Source: Halonatronomonas sp051745085 (GTDB lineage: Bacteria; Bacillota; Halanaerobiia; Halanaerobiales; Halarsenatibacteraceae). From it: DNA of 31,985 bases. The translations under genes were made by a program, and so were the position numbers. Below are positions 7,021 through 15,133 of the stretch, one piece after another. The notes under the pieces are model-generated. The model worked only from the letters and a program-made list of their open reading frames with translations, was not told where the DNA came from and did no database searches. Position 1 is the first letter of the stretch. Each line of letters begins with the position of its first letter. The stretch covers positions 1 through 31,985 of the forward strand of contig JBNJDR010000018.1 in assembly GCA_051745085.1 (NCBI GenBank). The letters run 5' to 3'.

Positions 7021-8854
7021 ATCTTTCCACCTGCTGTTTGAGCTCATCTAAAGAATAATCAAGAATGATAGGGCGATAATGTGGGCAGTAGTACGGATTG
7101 GAAGTTTCAAATAGCCTGGTGATGATTACCGCCATTTCTTGATGTTCCAGGCGTTTCCCTTCTTTGATGGCTTTACGACAGGAATTATACTTAAGCGCTT
7201 CATCTACCAATTCGCTTTTTTCAGTCATATTGGTGGTTTCCAGGAGATGATTGATAATATCTAAAACGTTTTCTTCAGGTGCATTTTCCGGAAGGAAGAA
7301 GGGAACTGCAGCCAGGGCGTAACTTGCTGGTCCGAATTCTTCGATCTCGAATCCAATTTTTTCGAGTTCTGAGCGTATTTCCAGTAATATTTCTTTTTCC
7401 TGAGCGGTTAGATTCAATGAAATGGGGGTTAAGAGCATCCGGCTGGGATTTGTCTTAGTATCTATTTTTTCTTTTAACTCTTCAAAGATTATACGTTCGT
7501 GGGCATTATGTTGATCTACTAAAAGCAATCCATCCTCGGATTCGACCACGATAAAGAGGTTATGAAGCTGACCGATTACAGTTCTCCTCTCTGCAGGGGA
7601 TGATTCCTGAACTTGTTTACTTCCCTGCCCCTGGGACTGAGCGTCAGATCGTTCTGGGGTTCGGTCAGTGATATTAGCTTGTGGTCCTTGTGGTCCTGGT
7701 CTATCGCTCCGGCTGTCCTCTTTGATCATATTCCCGGTTAGGTCCAGACGCGACGGTAGGTATTCTACCGGTTTATGCTGTTCCGATTTCGGTCTTGACT
7801 TCCTGGTATAGTCTAGTTTATCATGATGTTTTCCCTTACCAGTATAACTATGGTAAGTAGGTTTACCGTTCTGCTGCAGGATATCTTTTATATTGCTTTT
7901 AATCGTTCTTTTGATGTCTTTTCCCCGGCTGAATTTTATCTCTCTTTTGGTAGGATGGACGTTGACATCTACCAGGATGGGATTAAGATCTATATTTAAG
8001 AATACGATCGGGTATTTTTTTATCCCGTACATTTCCCTGTATGCCTCTTCCACCGCCAGACGTAAATATTTGTTATATACAGGCCGTTTATTGACGAAAT
8101 AGAATTGATGCTGTCGGGAAGAACGGAGAGCTTGAGGTTTAACTAAATACCCCGTCACGCTGATGAAGTTTTCTTTAAATTCAACCGGAATAAGCTGTTC
8201 GTAAATTTCATCGCCATAGATACTATAGACTGCCGCCTTCAACTGGCCGTTACCTGGGGTATTGATGGTAGTATGATCGTTATGTTTTAAGGTGAATTTT
8301 ACATCTGGCCGAGAAAGAGCGGCCGCAGTAACTATCCGACTCACCCGGGCTGCTTCAGTGGTGGTCTTTTTTAAGTATTTATGGCGGGCCGGGGTATTAT
8401 AGAATAGATCTTCTACGGTGATCTCCAGGCCCCGGGCAAAACCGATAGTTTCTCTGGTCTGCACGGTTCCTCCGTGTAAAACTAATTTAGTCCCCTTCTC
8501 CTCATCTTGATAAGAAGTTTTGGCGGTCATTTTGGATACGGCAGCAATACTTGCTAGAGCTTCTCCCCTAAAGCCCAGGGTGCCAAGAGAATAAAGGTCA
8601 TCTATCTCCTCGATCTTACTGGTGGCATAGCGGGAAAAAGCTAGCTCTACTTCATCCCGCCGGATACCCCGGCCGTTATCTTTAACCTTGATCAACTCTT
8701 TACCCCCGTCGGTGATCGTGATTTCGATTTCATCGGCATCAGCATCTAATGAGTTTTCAATTAATTCTTTAACGACAGAGGCCGGCCGTTCGACTACTTC
8801 ACCAGCAGATATCTGGTTGGCTATCTGTTCAGATAATTTTTTGATATTGGCCAT
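7013..8854 (-). CDS. mutL: DNA mismatch repair protein MutL (nicking type)
   Basis: A GHKL ATPase that links MutS to strand removal. From ATG 8854 it has 613 residues. The N-terminal ATPase motifs are ENSLDADADE, DNGRGI and GFRGEALASIAAVS. A low-complexity linker (about residues 335-425, rich in R, S, Q, P and D) leads to a C-terminal dimerisation domain. Metal-binding endonuclease motifs are present as DQHNAHERIIFEE (from about residue 447), SCRKAIK (Cys559) and CPHYRP (about 590-595), so this is the nicking class found in organisms without MutH. The start is uncertain. A GTG at 8863 would overlap the mutS TGA and has AGGAG only 4 bases before it, while ATG 8854 matches the family's usual N-terminus. 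Confidence 0.96.
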   Translation of the reverse strand: MANIKKLSEQIANQISAGEVVERPASVVKELIENSLDADADEIEITITDGGKELIKVKDNGRGIRRDEVELAFSRYATSKIEEIDDLYSLGTLGFRGEALASIAAVSKMTAKTSYQDEEKGTKLVLHGGTVQTRETIGFARGLEITVEDLFYNTPARHKYLKKTTTEAARVSRIVTAAALSRPDVKFTLKHNDHTTINTPGNGQLKAAVYSIYGDEIYEQLIPVEFKENFISVTGYLVKPQALRSSRQHQFYFVNKRPVYNKYLRLAVEEAYREMYGIKKYPIVFLNIDLNPILVDVNVHPTKREIKFSRGKDIKRTIKSNIKDILQQNGKPTYHSYTGKGKHHDKLDYTRKSRPKSEQHKPVEYLPSRLDLTGNMIKEDSRSDRPGPQGPQANITDRTPERSDAQSQGQGSKQVQESSPAERRTVIGQLHNLFIVVESEDGLLLVDQHNAHERIIFEELKEKIDTKTNPSRMLLTPISLNLTAQEKEILLEIRSELEKIGFEIEEFGPASYALAAVPFFLPENAPEENVLDIINHLLETTNMTEKSELVDEALKYNSCRKAIKEGKRLEHQEMAVIITRLFETSNPYYCPHYRPIILDYSLDELKQQVERYE

Positions 8855-8859
8855 AAGGA

Positions 8860-11463
8860 TCACTCATCTCCTAATAATTCTTGCTTAAATTGATATAATT
8901 TTTCTAATGCCTGGATGGGGGTAAGATTATTTATGTTCAATTTTTTTATATCCTCAATTATTTTTTCTTCTTCTTTTGGATAAGCGAACAATTCTAATTG
9001 TTCATTATCGAAGCGCTTAAAATCTCGACCATCTAGCTCACCGTCGTTACTCTCTAATTTTTTAAGGATGTAATAGGATTCATCGATGATCTCTTTAGGC
9101 AGTCCAGCCAGGCGGGCCACTTCTATGCCGTAGCTTTCACTGGCAGAACCAGGTTCTATCTTGTGCAGGAATCTAATTTCTCCGTCTTCTTCTGCGACCA
9201 CCACGTTTAAATTTTTGATCCCATCGTTTTTTGCAGCCAGGACCGTTAGCTCGTGATAATGGGTGGCAAATAGGGTGCGCGCCCCGATCCTTTCCGGGTT
9301 GTTAATATAACTACTTATGGCCCAGGCCAGGCTGAGGCCGTCGTATGTACTGGTGCCCCGGCCTACTTCATCGAGGATCACCAGGCTTCTGGCCGTAGCA
9401 TTACTGATGATATTGCTGACCTCATTCATCTCCACCATGAAAGTAGACTGGCCGGTAGAGAGATCATCGCTGGCTCCAACCCGGGTGAAGATCCGATCGA
9501 CCAGGCCGATTCTTGCCGCTCCCGCCGGAACAAAGCAACCTATCTGGGCCATCAAGGTTATCAAAGCTACCTGGCGCAAATAGGTAGATTTCCCGGACAT
9601 GTTTGGTCCGGTGATAATCATGAAGCGATTATCGGTTCTATCTAATCTGCTGTGATTGGGGATGAAGTCGACCTTCTCTATCTGTTCCACGACCGGGTGC
9701 CGGCCCTCAGTAATAGAAATCAAATCACCGTCATCCACCTCAGGACAGATATAAGCGTTAGCAGCAGCAGCCTCGCTAAAAGATATCAAAACATCTAATT
9801 TTGCTATTTGTTCTGCCGTACTCTTGATCCGGTCCAAATGGGCGTTGGCTTTATCCCTTAGTTCTGAAAACAGATTATATTCCAGTTCATGAATTTGATC
9901 TTCAGCTCCCAGGACTTGAGCCTCTTTTTCTTTCAACTCGGGGATGATATAGCGTTCACTATTGCTTAAGGTCTGCTTCCGTTCATAATCATCCGGGACA
10001 TTATCCAGGTTAGCTTTGGTGACCTCAATATAATAACCGAATACTTTATTGAAACCGACCTTTAAAGAACTAATTCCTGTCCGTTTCCGTTCCTGAGGCT
10101 GCAGGTTAGCTATCCATTCTCGGGCTTCCTTTGAATCCTCTCTTAATCCGTCCAATTGATCGTCATAACCTGATTTTATCAAACCACCTTCTTTAGGCGA
10201 AATAGGAGGTTCTTCTACCAGGGCATTATTTAATAACTCAAGCAGGTCGGGTATCTCATCCAGTTTATCGGTGATCTCTTTTAAGTAACCGTCGGTGAAA
10301 CCAGCCAGTTTTTCTCTCAATTCCGGGATTAAATTTAAAGATGTGCGTAAGCAGGCCATATCTCTGGGATTGATCGAGCCATAACTGATCTTACTCAACA
10401 ATCTTTCCAGGTCGTAAATACCCTTAAGCGAATTCTGGAGCTTACTCCGGCCTATGAAATCGTCTAAAAGTTCAGTCACTGCGCCCTGCCTTTTTTTGAT
10501 CCTGTCCAGATCGAGTAAAGGTTGGTTGATCCACTTTCTGATCAAGCGAGAACCCATGCTGTTGATGGTTTTATCCAGGACAGAGAGGAGTGAACCTTCA
10601 AGCCGGCTGTCGATTATTGTTTGATTTAACTCCAGATTTCTGCGGGTAGAACTATCTATTACCATATAATCTTCGATAAAATATCGGGCTAAATCAGCAA
10701 TATGATTTAAATCCTGTTTCTGTGTCCGTTTAACATATTTTAAGAGTAAAGCCGCTGCTTTAACAGCGGCGTTCATATGCTGTAAATTTAAATCATCTAA
10801 CTTATCTAAATCAAAATGTTTTAGCAGGATGTTCTCTGCGGTGGTGGAGGTAAAATTATCATCTTCTGTAATCGAAGTGTAATATTCTTTTCCTTCTGGG
10901 GAGAGCTTTTTCTGGAACTCGTCTTTGAATTCGGGGGCGATGACGATTTCACTGGGGTTTAACCTATCTAACTCATCCCTTACTTGTTCAAGTTGGGAGG
11001 ATTCCGTTACCTGATATTCTCCTGTAGACACATCTATATAAGAGATCCCGTATTTATTATCTGAGCAGGCCAGAGCCACCAAATAGTTATTTTTATTTTC
11101 CGCCAGGATATCATCCTCGATTACTGTGCCAGGGGTGATAACTCTGATGACATCTCGCTCAACCAGGCCGGAGCTGGCATCAGCGTCTTCTATCTGTTCG
11201 CAAATAGCAACCTTATAGCCTGCTTTGATTAATTTTGCAATATAAGGGGCGGCGGAGTGGGCAGGAACACCGGCCATAGGGGTCTTTTCTCCGCCTCCTT
11301 TATTTCTCGAAGTTAAAGCTATATCCAGCACCTGCACAACTTCTTTAGCATCATCATCGAACATTTCGTAAAAATCACCCAGGCGAAAAAACAAAATACA
11401 ATCAGGATACTTATTTTTCATTGAGTGGTACTGCTGCATCATTGGGGTAATTTCAGCCATCAT
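8860..11463 (-). CDS. mutS: DNA mismatch recognition ATPase MutS
   Basis: Recognises mispairs and small loops and recruits MutL. It is 867 residues from the first ATG, the family's normal size. The mismatch-reading Phe-x-Glu is in RLGDFYEMF (Phe31 and Glu33). The connector, lever and clamp domains follow. The ATPase domain has Walker A GPNMSGKST (about 618-626), DEVGRGTSTYDG, and FATHYHEL. Two tandem ATGs exist (11463 and 11460). GGAGG lies 4 bases from the first and 7 from the second, so the second may be used. The C-terminus ends in a short helix-rich tail (LTPIQALEKLYQFKQEL). The gene abuts mutL and follows miaB by 24 bases. Confidence 0.98.
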   Translation of the reverse strand: MMAEITPMMQQYHSMKNKYPDCILFFRLGDFYEMFDDDAKEVVQVLDIALTSRNKGGGEKTPMAGVPAHSAAPYIAKLIKAGYKVAICEQIEDADASSGLVERDVIRVITPGTVIEDDILAENKNNYLVALACSDNKYGISYIDVSTGEYQVTESSQLEQVRDELDRLNPSEIVIAPEFKDEFQKKLSPEGKEYYTSITEDDNFTSTTAENILLKHFDLDKLDDLNLQHMNAAVKAAALLLKYVKRTQKQDLNHIADLARYFIEDYMVIDSSTRRNLELNQTIIDSRLEGSLLSVLDKTINSMGSRLIRKWINQPLLDLDRIKKRQGAVTELLDDFIGRSKLQNSLKGIYDLERLLSKISYGSINPRDMACLRTSLNLIPELREKLAGFTDGYLKEITDKLDEIPDLLELLNNALVEEPPISPKEGGLIKSGYDDQLDGLREDSKEAREWIANLQPQERKRTGISSLKVGFNKVFGYYIEVTKANLDNVPDDYERKQTLSNSERYIIPELKEKEAQVLGAEDQIHELEYNLFSELRDKANAHLDRIKSTAEQIAKLDVLISFSEAAAANAYICPEVDDGDLISITEGRHPVVEQIEKVDFIPNHSRLDRTDNRFMIITGPNMSGKSTYLRQVALITLMAQIGCFVPAGAARIGLVDRIFTRVGASDDLSTGQSTFMVEMNEVSNIISNATARSLVILDEVGRGTSTYDGLSLAWAISSYINNPERIGARTLFATHYHELTVLAAKNDGIKNLNVVVAEEDGEIRFLHKIEPGSASESYGIEVARLAGLPKEIIDESYYILKKLESNDGELDGRDFKRFDNEQLELFAYPKEEEKIIEDIKKLNINNLTPIQALEKLYQFKQELLGDE

Positions 11464-11487
11464 TAAACCTCCAGAAACTTAACGTTC

Positions 11488-12816
11488 TTAAGATAGTATA
11501 TTGCCGTATAAGGTCCAGCTTCCTGCCTCCGTTATTTCTGCCTGGATAATTTTACCGATCAAAGCATCTTCTACGGCCGGAATTATTACCAGTTTGTTAT
11601 CTTGTGAACGGGCAGAATAATGATCTGGATCCTTTTTGCTTTCGCCTTCGACCAGTATATCTACGGTTTTGCCTACCATTTTCTGATTGACTTCGTAACT
11701 GATCTGATTTTGTAGGTCCATCAATTCCTGCAGCCGCCTGCTTTTTGTCTCTTGATCGATCTGGTCTTCCATGCGGGCAGCCGGGGTGCCCTCCCGGGCT
11801 GAATAGGCAAAGGTATAAGCCATATCAAAGCGGACTTCTTTCACCAAATTAAGCGTGTCTTGAAAGTCCTGTTCAGTTTCACCAGGAAAACCAACTATGA
11901 TATCGGTCGAGATCGCTGCCTCCGGAATCTGGTCTCTGATCAGTTCGATAATATTAAGATATCTGGTCCGGTCATATTTCCTGTTCATAGCTTTGAGTAT
12001 TTTATCGCTCCCGGACTGTACAGGCAGGTGAAAGTGGTTAGAAATATTCTCATATCTAGCACAGACCTCCACCAATTTGGGCGAAAGATCTTTGGGGTGG
12101 GATGTCATGTACTTTATCCGTTCTAAGCCTTCAATCTGGGCTAATTGCTCCAGTAGGTCAGGGAAATCGTAATCAGCTTCCAGATCCAGGCCGTAGGAGT
12201 TAACATTTTGACCCAGTAAGGTGATATCAATTACACCATCTGCGCTTAATTTACGGGCTTCTGCTACCACAGCTTCAAGGGGACGGCTGCGTTCGGAACC
12301 TCTTACATGGGGAACTATACAGTAACTGCAGTAATTATCACAGCCCTGAATGATCGTTAGATAAGCCTGATGATCATTCTTTCTGCGGCTGGGTAAATCG
12401 GGGATCAGACCTGCATCTTCGTCCCATACCTCGATTATCCGATCGTTGCCCTGTTTAATCTGAGTTATCAAAGTCGGTAGCTGATGAAGATTATGGGTCC
12501 CGAAGATGATATCAACCTGGGGATATTTTTTATATAATTCATTCACAGGACCTTCCTGCTGCATCATACACCCGCCTACAGCAATAATCATCTCAGGATT
12601 ATCTTCTTTTAAGCCTTTAAGGGCCCCGATCTTTCCGTATACTTTAAGTTCAGCATTTTCTCTGATCAAACAGGTGTTAAATATAATAATATCTGCCCTG
12701 GTATGATCTTCAGCTGCTTTATATCCCATATCTTCCAGCATGCCTGCTATTTTTTCAGAATCATGTTCGTTCATCTGACAACCATAAGTGATAATATGAT
12801 AATACATATCTTGCAT
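11488..12816 (-). CDS. miaB: tRNA-2-methylthio-N6-dimethylallyladenosine synthase (radical SAM)
   Basis: Methylthiolates i6A37 of tRNA, finishing the modification begun by MiaA. From ATG 12816 it is 442 residues. The N-terminal MTTase domain has cluster cysteines Cys13 (YGCQMN), Cys49 (NTCLIRENA) and Cys83 (GGCMMQQ). The radical-SAM cluster is CxxxCxxC at Cys159, Cys163 and Cys166 in GCDNYCSYC. The C-terminal TRAM domain (about 375-442) has VDILVEGESKK. In-frame ATGs lie at 12828, 12816 and 12807. An AAGGA site precedes 12816 by about 11 bases but directly abuts 12828, so 12816 is preferred. MiaB, rather than MtaB or RimO, is supported by the motif set and the miaA neighbour. Confidence 0.96.
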   Translation of the reverse strand: MQDMYYHIITYGCQMNEHDSEKIAGMLEDMGYKAAEDHTRADIIIFNTCLIRENAELKVYGKIGALKGLKEDNPEMIIAVGGCMMQQEGPVNELYKKYPQVDIIFGTHNLHQLPTLITQIKQGNDRIIEVWDEDAGLIPDLPSRRKNDHQAYLTIIQGCDNYCSYCIVPHVRGSERSRPLEAVVAEARKLSADGVIDITLLGQNVNSYGLDLEADYDFPDLLEQLAQIEGLERIKYMTSHPKDLSPKLVEVCARYENISNHFHLPVQSGSDKILKAMNRKYDRTRYLNIIELIRDQIPEAAISTDIIVGFPGETEQDFQDTLNLVKEVRFDMAYTFAYSAREGTPAARMEDQIDQETKSRRLQELMDLQNQISYEVNQKMVGKTVDILVEGESKKDPDHYSARSQDNKLVIIPAVEDALIGKIIQAEITEAGSWTLYGNILS

Positions 12817-12854
12817 TAAATAAACCATCCTTCATAATATTTATTTCCTCGAAA

Positions 12855-13499
12855 TTACTCTTTGAGTTTTTTAAGCTGTTCATTCTTCCCCATAACTATC
12901 AGGGTGTCACCTTCTAATATCTTATCGTCTCCTCCAGGGGTTAAGTTTAAATTGTCTCCCCGGCGGATGGCCATTACATTAGCATTATATTTTTCTCTAA
13001 AGTTTATAGATTTAAGGGAACGGCCCACCGTCTGACTGGGGGCGATTATTTCTACGATACTGTAATCAGGGGTGAAATCTATATAATCCAGCATATTGGT
13101 ACTGATCAATTGGCGGGCAACCCTTTCCCCCATATCCCTTTCGGGGTAGACGACCTTATCTGCTCCTACCCTGCTTAAAATTTTTCCGTGCATGAGATCC
13201 TGGGCTTTGGCCACTACGTAGGGAACGCCTATCTCTTTTAAGATCAAAGTTGCTAAAATATTGGCGTGGATGTTACCGCCGATACTCACCACCGCTACAT
13301 CGAAGTTCCTCACCCCTAAAGTATTCAAGGCTGCTTCATCGGTTGCATCTGCTTCCACTGCATGGGTTACCTCTTCAACTAGATCATTTACACAGCTTTC
13401 ATCTTTATCGATGGCCAGAACATCATGGCCATTTTGGGTTAAAGTTCGGGCCACGCTGGCTCCAAATCTTCCCAGGCCTATTACTACAAACTGCTTCAT
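12855..13499 (-). CDS. ktrA: KtrA-type potassium channel regulatory subunit (RCK/TrkA domain)
   Basis: A 214-residue cytosolic gating subunit for the adjacent membrane transporter. The N-terminal Rossmann nucleotide-binding domain has GLGRFGAS (about residues 8-15) and an acidic end to the second strand (AIDKDE). The C-terminal RCK_C domain (about 135-214) has the VGRSLKSINFREKYNANVMA pattern. It contains a single RCK unit, as in KtrA/KtrC, not the doubled unit of enterobacterial TrkA. Such proteins bind ATP/ADP or NAD(H), and cyclic di-AMP often binds the C-domain, but that cannot be read from the sequence. The gene starts 14 bases after ktrB and leads into miaB. Confidence 0.93.
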   Translation of the reverse strand: MKQFVVIGLGRFGASVARTLTQNGHDVLAIDKDESCVNDLVEEVTHAVEADATDEAALNTLGVRNFDVAVVSIGGNIHANILATLILKEIGVPYVVAKAQDLMHGKILSRVGADKVVYPERDMGERVARQLISTNMLDYIDFTPDYSIVEIIAPSQTVGRSLKSINFREKYNANVMAIRRGDNLNLTPGGDDKILEGDTLIVMGKNEQLKKLKE

Positions 13500-13513
13500 A
13501 AATTTTCCTCCTC

Positions 13514-14854
13514 TTAACCGATCATTACTTTCTCTTCGGGATATCTATATTTTGGATGTTTAGCTTTTTCTCCTAAGGCCAGGGCCATGGTCAACGGACC
13601 GACCCGACCTAAAAACATCGTAATCGTTATTAATATTCTTCCTATTGAGGAAAGTTCAGATGTGACCCCGGTACTTAAACCGACCGTACCAAAGGCTGAC
13701 ACCACCTCGAATAAAATATCTAGAAATTCTTTATTCTCGGTTATGGTTAAAACCAAAGTCATAAACAGGACTATCCCTAAGGATAATGTTATTATGGTCA
13801 GGGCTTTAAAAATTATTTCGTAATCAACCCTCCGTTTGAAAAACTCTATATCTTTTTTATTTCTAATCTTATTATATACCGTAACTATTACTAAACCAAA
13901 TGTGGTCGTTTTAATACCGCCTCCGGTTGAACCAGGAGAAGCACCGATAAACATGGCGATGATTACAAAGAATAGGGTCGTGCTTTTTAAAGCTGAAGTG
14001 GGAATGGTATTAAACCCCGCTGTTCTGGGGGTTATAGCTAAAAATAATGACGATAAAGTTTTTTCTAAAAAGTTCAAGTTGGCCATCGTATCTACGTTTC
14101 CGGATTCAAGGATGAAAATCAAAATAAAGCTGATCAGTCCGAGCAGACCGGTTACAGTTAAGACTAACTTAGTCTGTAAGCTGAATTTCCTTTTCTTATT
14201 CCACTTCAAAACTTCGACGATAACGGCAAAACCTAAACCCCCTAATACGATTAAGGATATCACAGTTAAGTTTATGATAGGTGAACCCACATAATTTTCT
14301 AAACTATTCCCGAAAAGATCAAATCCGGCATTGTTAAAGGCGGAAATTGAATGGAATACCGAAAAATATACTGCCCGTAGAAGAGAAAAATCCAGCCGCA
14401 GTCGAATGAATAATAAGATGGCTCCGATCAATTCAACTGTAAAAGTTAAGGCAAGGACGGCCTGGATCAACCTTAATAAACCTGACAATTGAAATTGGTT
14501 AAGATCTTCCTGGATTAATAATCTTTCTTTTAAGGAAATCTTTCTCCCTAATATTAAAGCGATCAAGGTAGACATGGTCATTATACCCAGTCCCCCGATC
14601 TGGATTAAAGCCATGATCACTACCTGCCCAAAGACCGTAAAGGCCGTGCTTGTATTGACCACAATCAACCCGGTAACACAAGTGGCGGAGGTAGATGTAA
14701 ATAAAGCGGTCAGAAAACCAGCACTTCCGCTTGCAGTAGTGGCCTGAGGTAACATCAATAATAATGTCCCTGTTAAAATCACAGTCAAATATCCAAAAAC
14801 TAAAAATTGGGCTGGAGATAGTTCTGTAGGGGAAAAATCTGGATTATTTAGCAT
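13514..14854 (-). CDS. ktrB: KtrB/TrkH-type potassium transporter membrane subunit
   Basis: A 446-residue polytopic membrane protein with four pseudo-repeated pore loops. The selectivity-filter turns are visible as SATCVTGL, SAFNNAGF, GASPGSTGGG and SAFGTVGLSTGV, each carrying the single glycine expected of SKT-family filters. The first transmembrane helix follows LSPAQFLVFGYL. It moves potassium (with sodium dependence in KtrB relatives) across the cell membrane and pairs with the ktrA gene product encoded next. The start is ATG 14854, with AAAGGAA about 8 bases upstream. The length and lone RCK partner favour Ktr over Trk, but the names are used interchangeably. It heads the 11.5-kb operon and has a TTGAAT-N17-TATAAT promoter. 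Confidence 0.95.
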   Translation of the reverse strand: MLNNPDFSPTELSPAQFLVFGYLTVILTGTLLLMLPQATTASGSAGFLTALFTSTSATCVTGLIVVNTSTAFTVFGQVVIMALIQIGGLGIMTMSTLIALILGRKISLKERLLIQEDLNQFQLSGLLRLIQAVLALTFTVELIGAILLFIRLRLDFSLLRAVYFSVFHSISAFNNAGFDLFGNSLENYVGSPIINLTVISLIVLGGLGFAVIVEVLKWNKKRKFSLQTKLVLTVTGLLGLISFILIFILESGNVDTMANLNFLEKTLSSLFLAITPRTAGFNTIPTSALKSTTLFFVIIAMFIGASPGSTGGGIKTTTFGLVIVTVYNKIRNKKDIEFFKRRVDYEIIFKALTIITLSLGIVLFMTLVLTITENKEFLDILFEVVSAFGTVGLSTGVTSELSSIGRILITITMFLGRVGPLTMALALGEKAKHPKYRYPEEKVMIG

Positions 14855-14902
14855 ATGTAAATTCCTTTCTCCGTCTCAAATTTCCTGTAAATATCATTAT
14901 TT

Positions 14903-14931
14903 ATTATATAACATACCAACTGATTATTCAA
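14903..14931 (-). promoter_or_regulatory. Promoter of the ktrB-led operon
   Basis: The minus strand carries TTGAAT (14931-14926), a 17-base spacer and a perfect TATAAT (14908-14903), about 48 bases upstream of the ktrB ATG. It is back to back with the glp promoter at 14953, so the region is a divergent promoter pair. Confidence 0.75.
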
Positions 14932-14952
14932 TAAAAATTGGTCGGTCCAGTC

Positions 14953-14981
14953 TTGACTTCTTCAGTTTAATATTATATGAT
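14953..14981 (+). promoter_or_regulatory. Promoter of the glycerol-3-phosphate dehydrogenase operon
   Basis: TTGACT (14953-14958), a 17-base spacer and TATGAT (14976-14981). A start near 14988 gives a leader of about 146 bases that contains the terminator-like hairpin at 15022-15087. Confidence 0.78.
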
Positions 14982-15021
14982 AAAATCAGAATTTAATAAA
15001 GAATATCGATGGTTGAGATAT

Positions 15022-15087
15022 AGAGAAAACCATTGCCGGTCCCAGGGGGATTTCTATCTCCCTGGATCTGCAGGTTTTCTCTTTTTT
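15022..15087 (+). terminator. Leader intrinsic terminator (probable antitermination site) before glp genes
   Basis: The outer arms AGAGAAAACC (15022-15031) and GGTTTTCTCT (15073-15082) pair perfectly, and a run of six T (15082-15087) overlaps the 3' end of the stem. An inner stem is formed by CCAGGGGGA and TCTCCCTGG around TTTCTA. The hairpin lies between a good promoter and the first gene of the same operon, so it must be conditionally bypassed. In Bacillus, the glpD leader has such a terminator that GlpP overcomes with glycerol-3-phosphate. GlpP control here is inferred; no glpP gene is in the window. Confidence 0.8.
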
Positions 15088-15133
15088 ATATTTATAAGGA
15101 ATTAAAAGTAATTTTTAGAGAGGGGAGTTAATA

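Noticed and set aside
13250..14294. Plus-strand open frames of 78-152 codons opposite ktrA and ktrB
   Set aside because: They lie wholly antisense to well-supported genes, have no ribosome sites or recognisable domains, and their composition mirrors the codons of the real genes.
15001..15090. T-box or metabolite riboswitch before the glp genes
   Set aside because: No T-box GGTGG-type core or known aptamer blocks are visible; only nested stems and a T-run, so it is recorded as a terminator/antitermination site.
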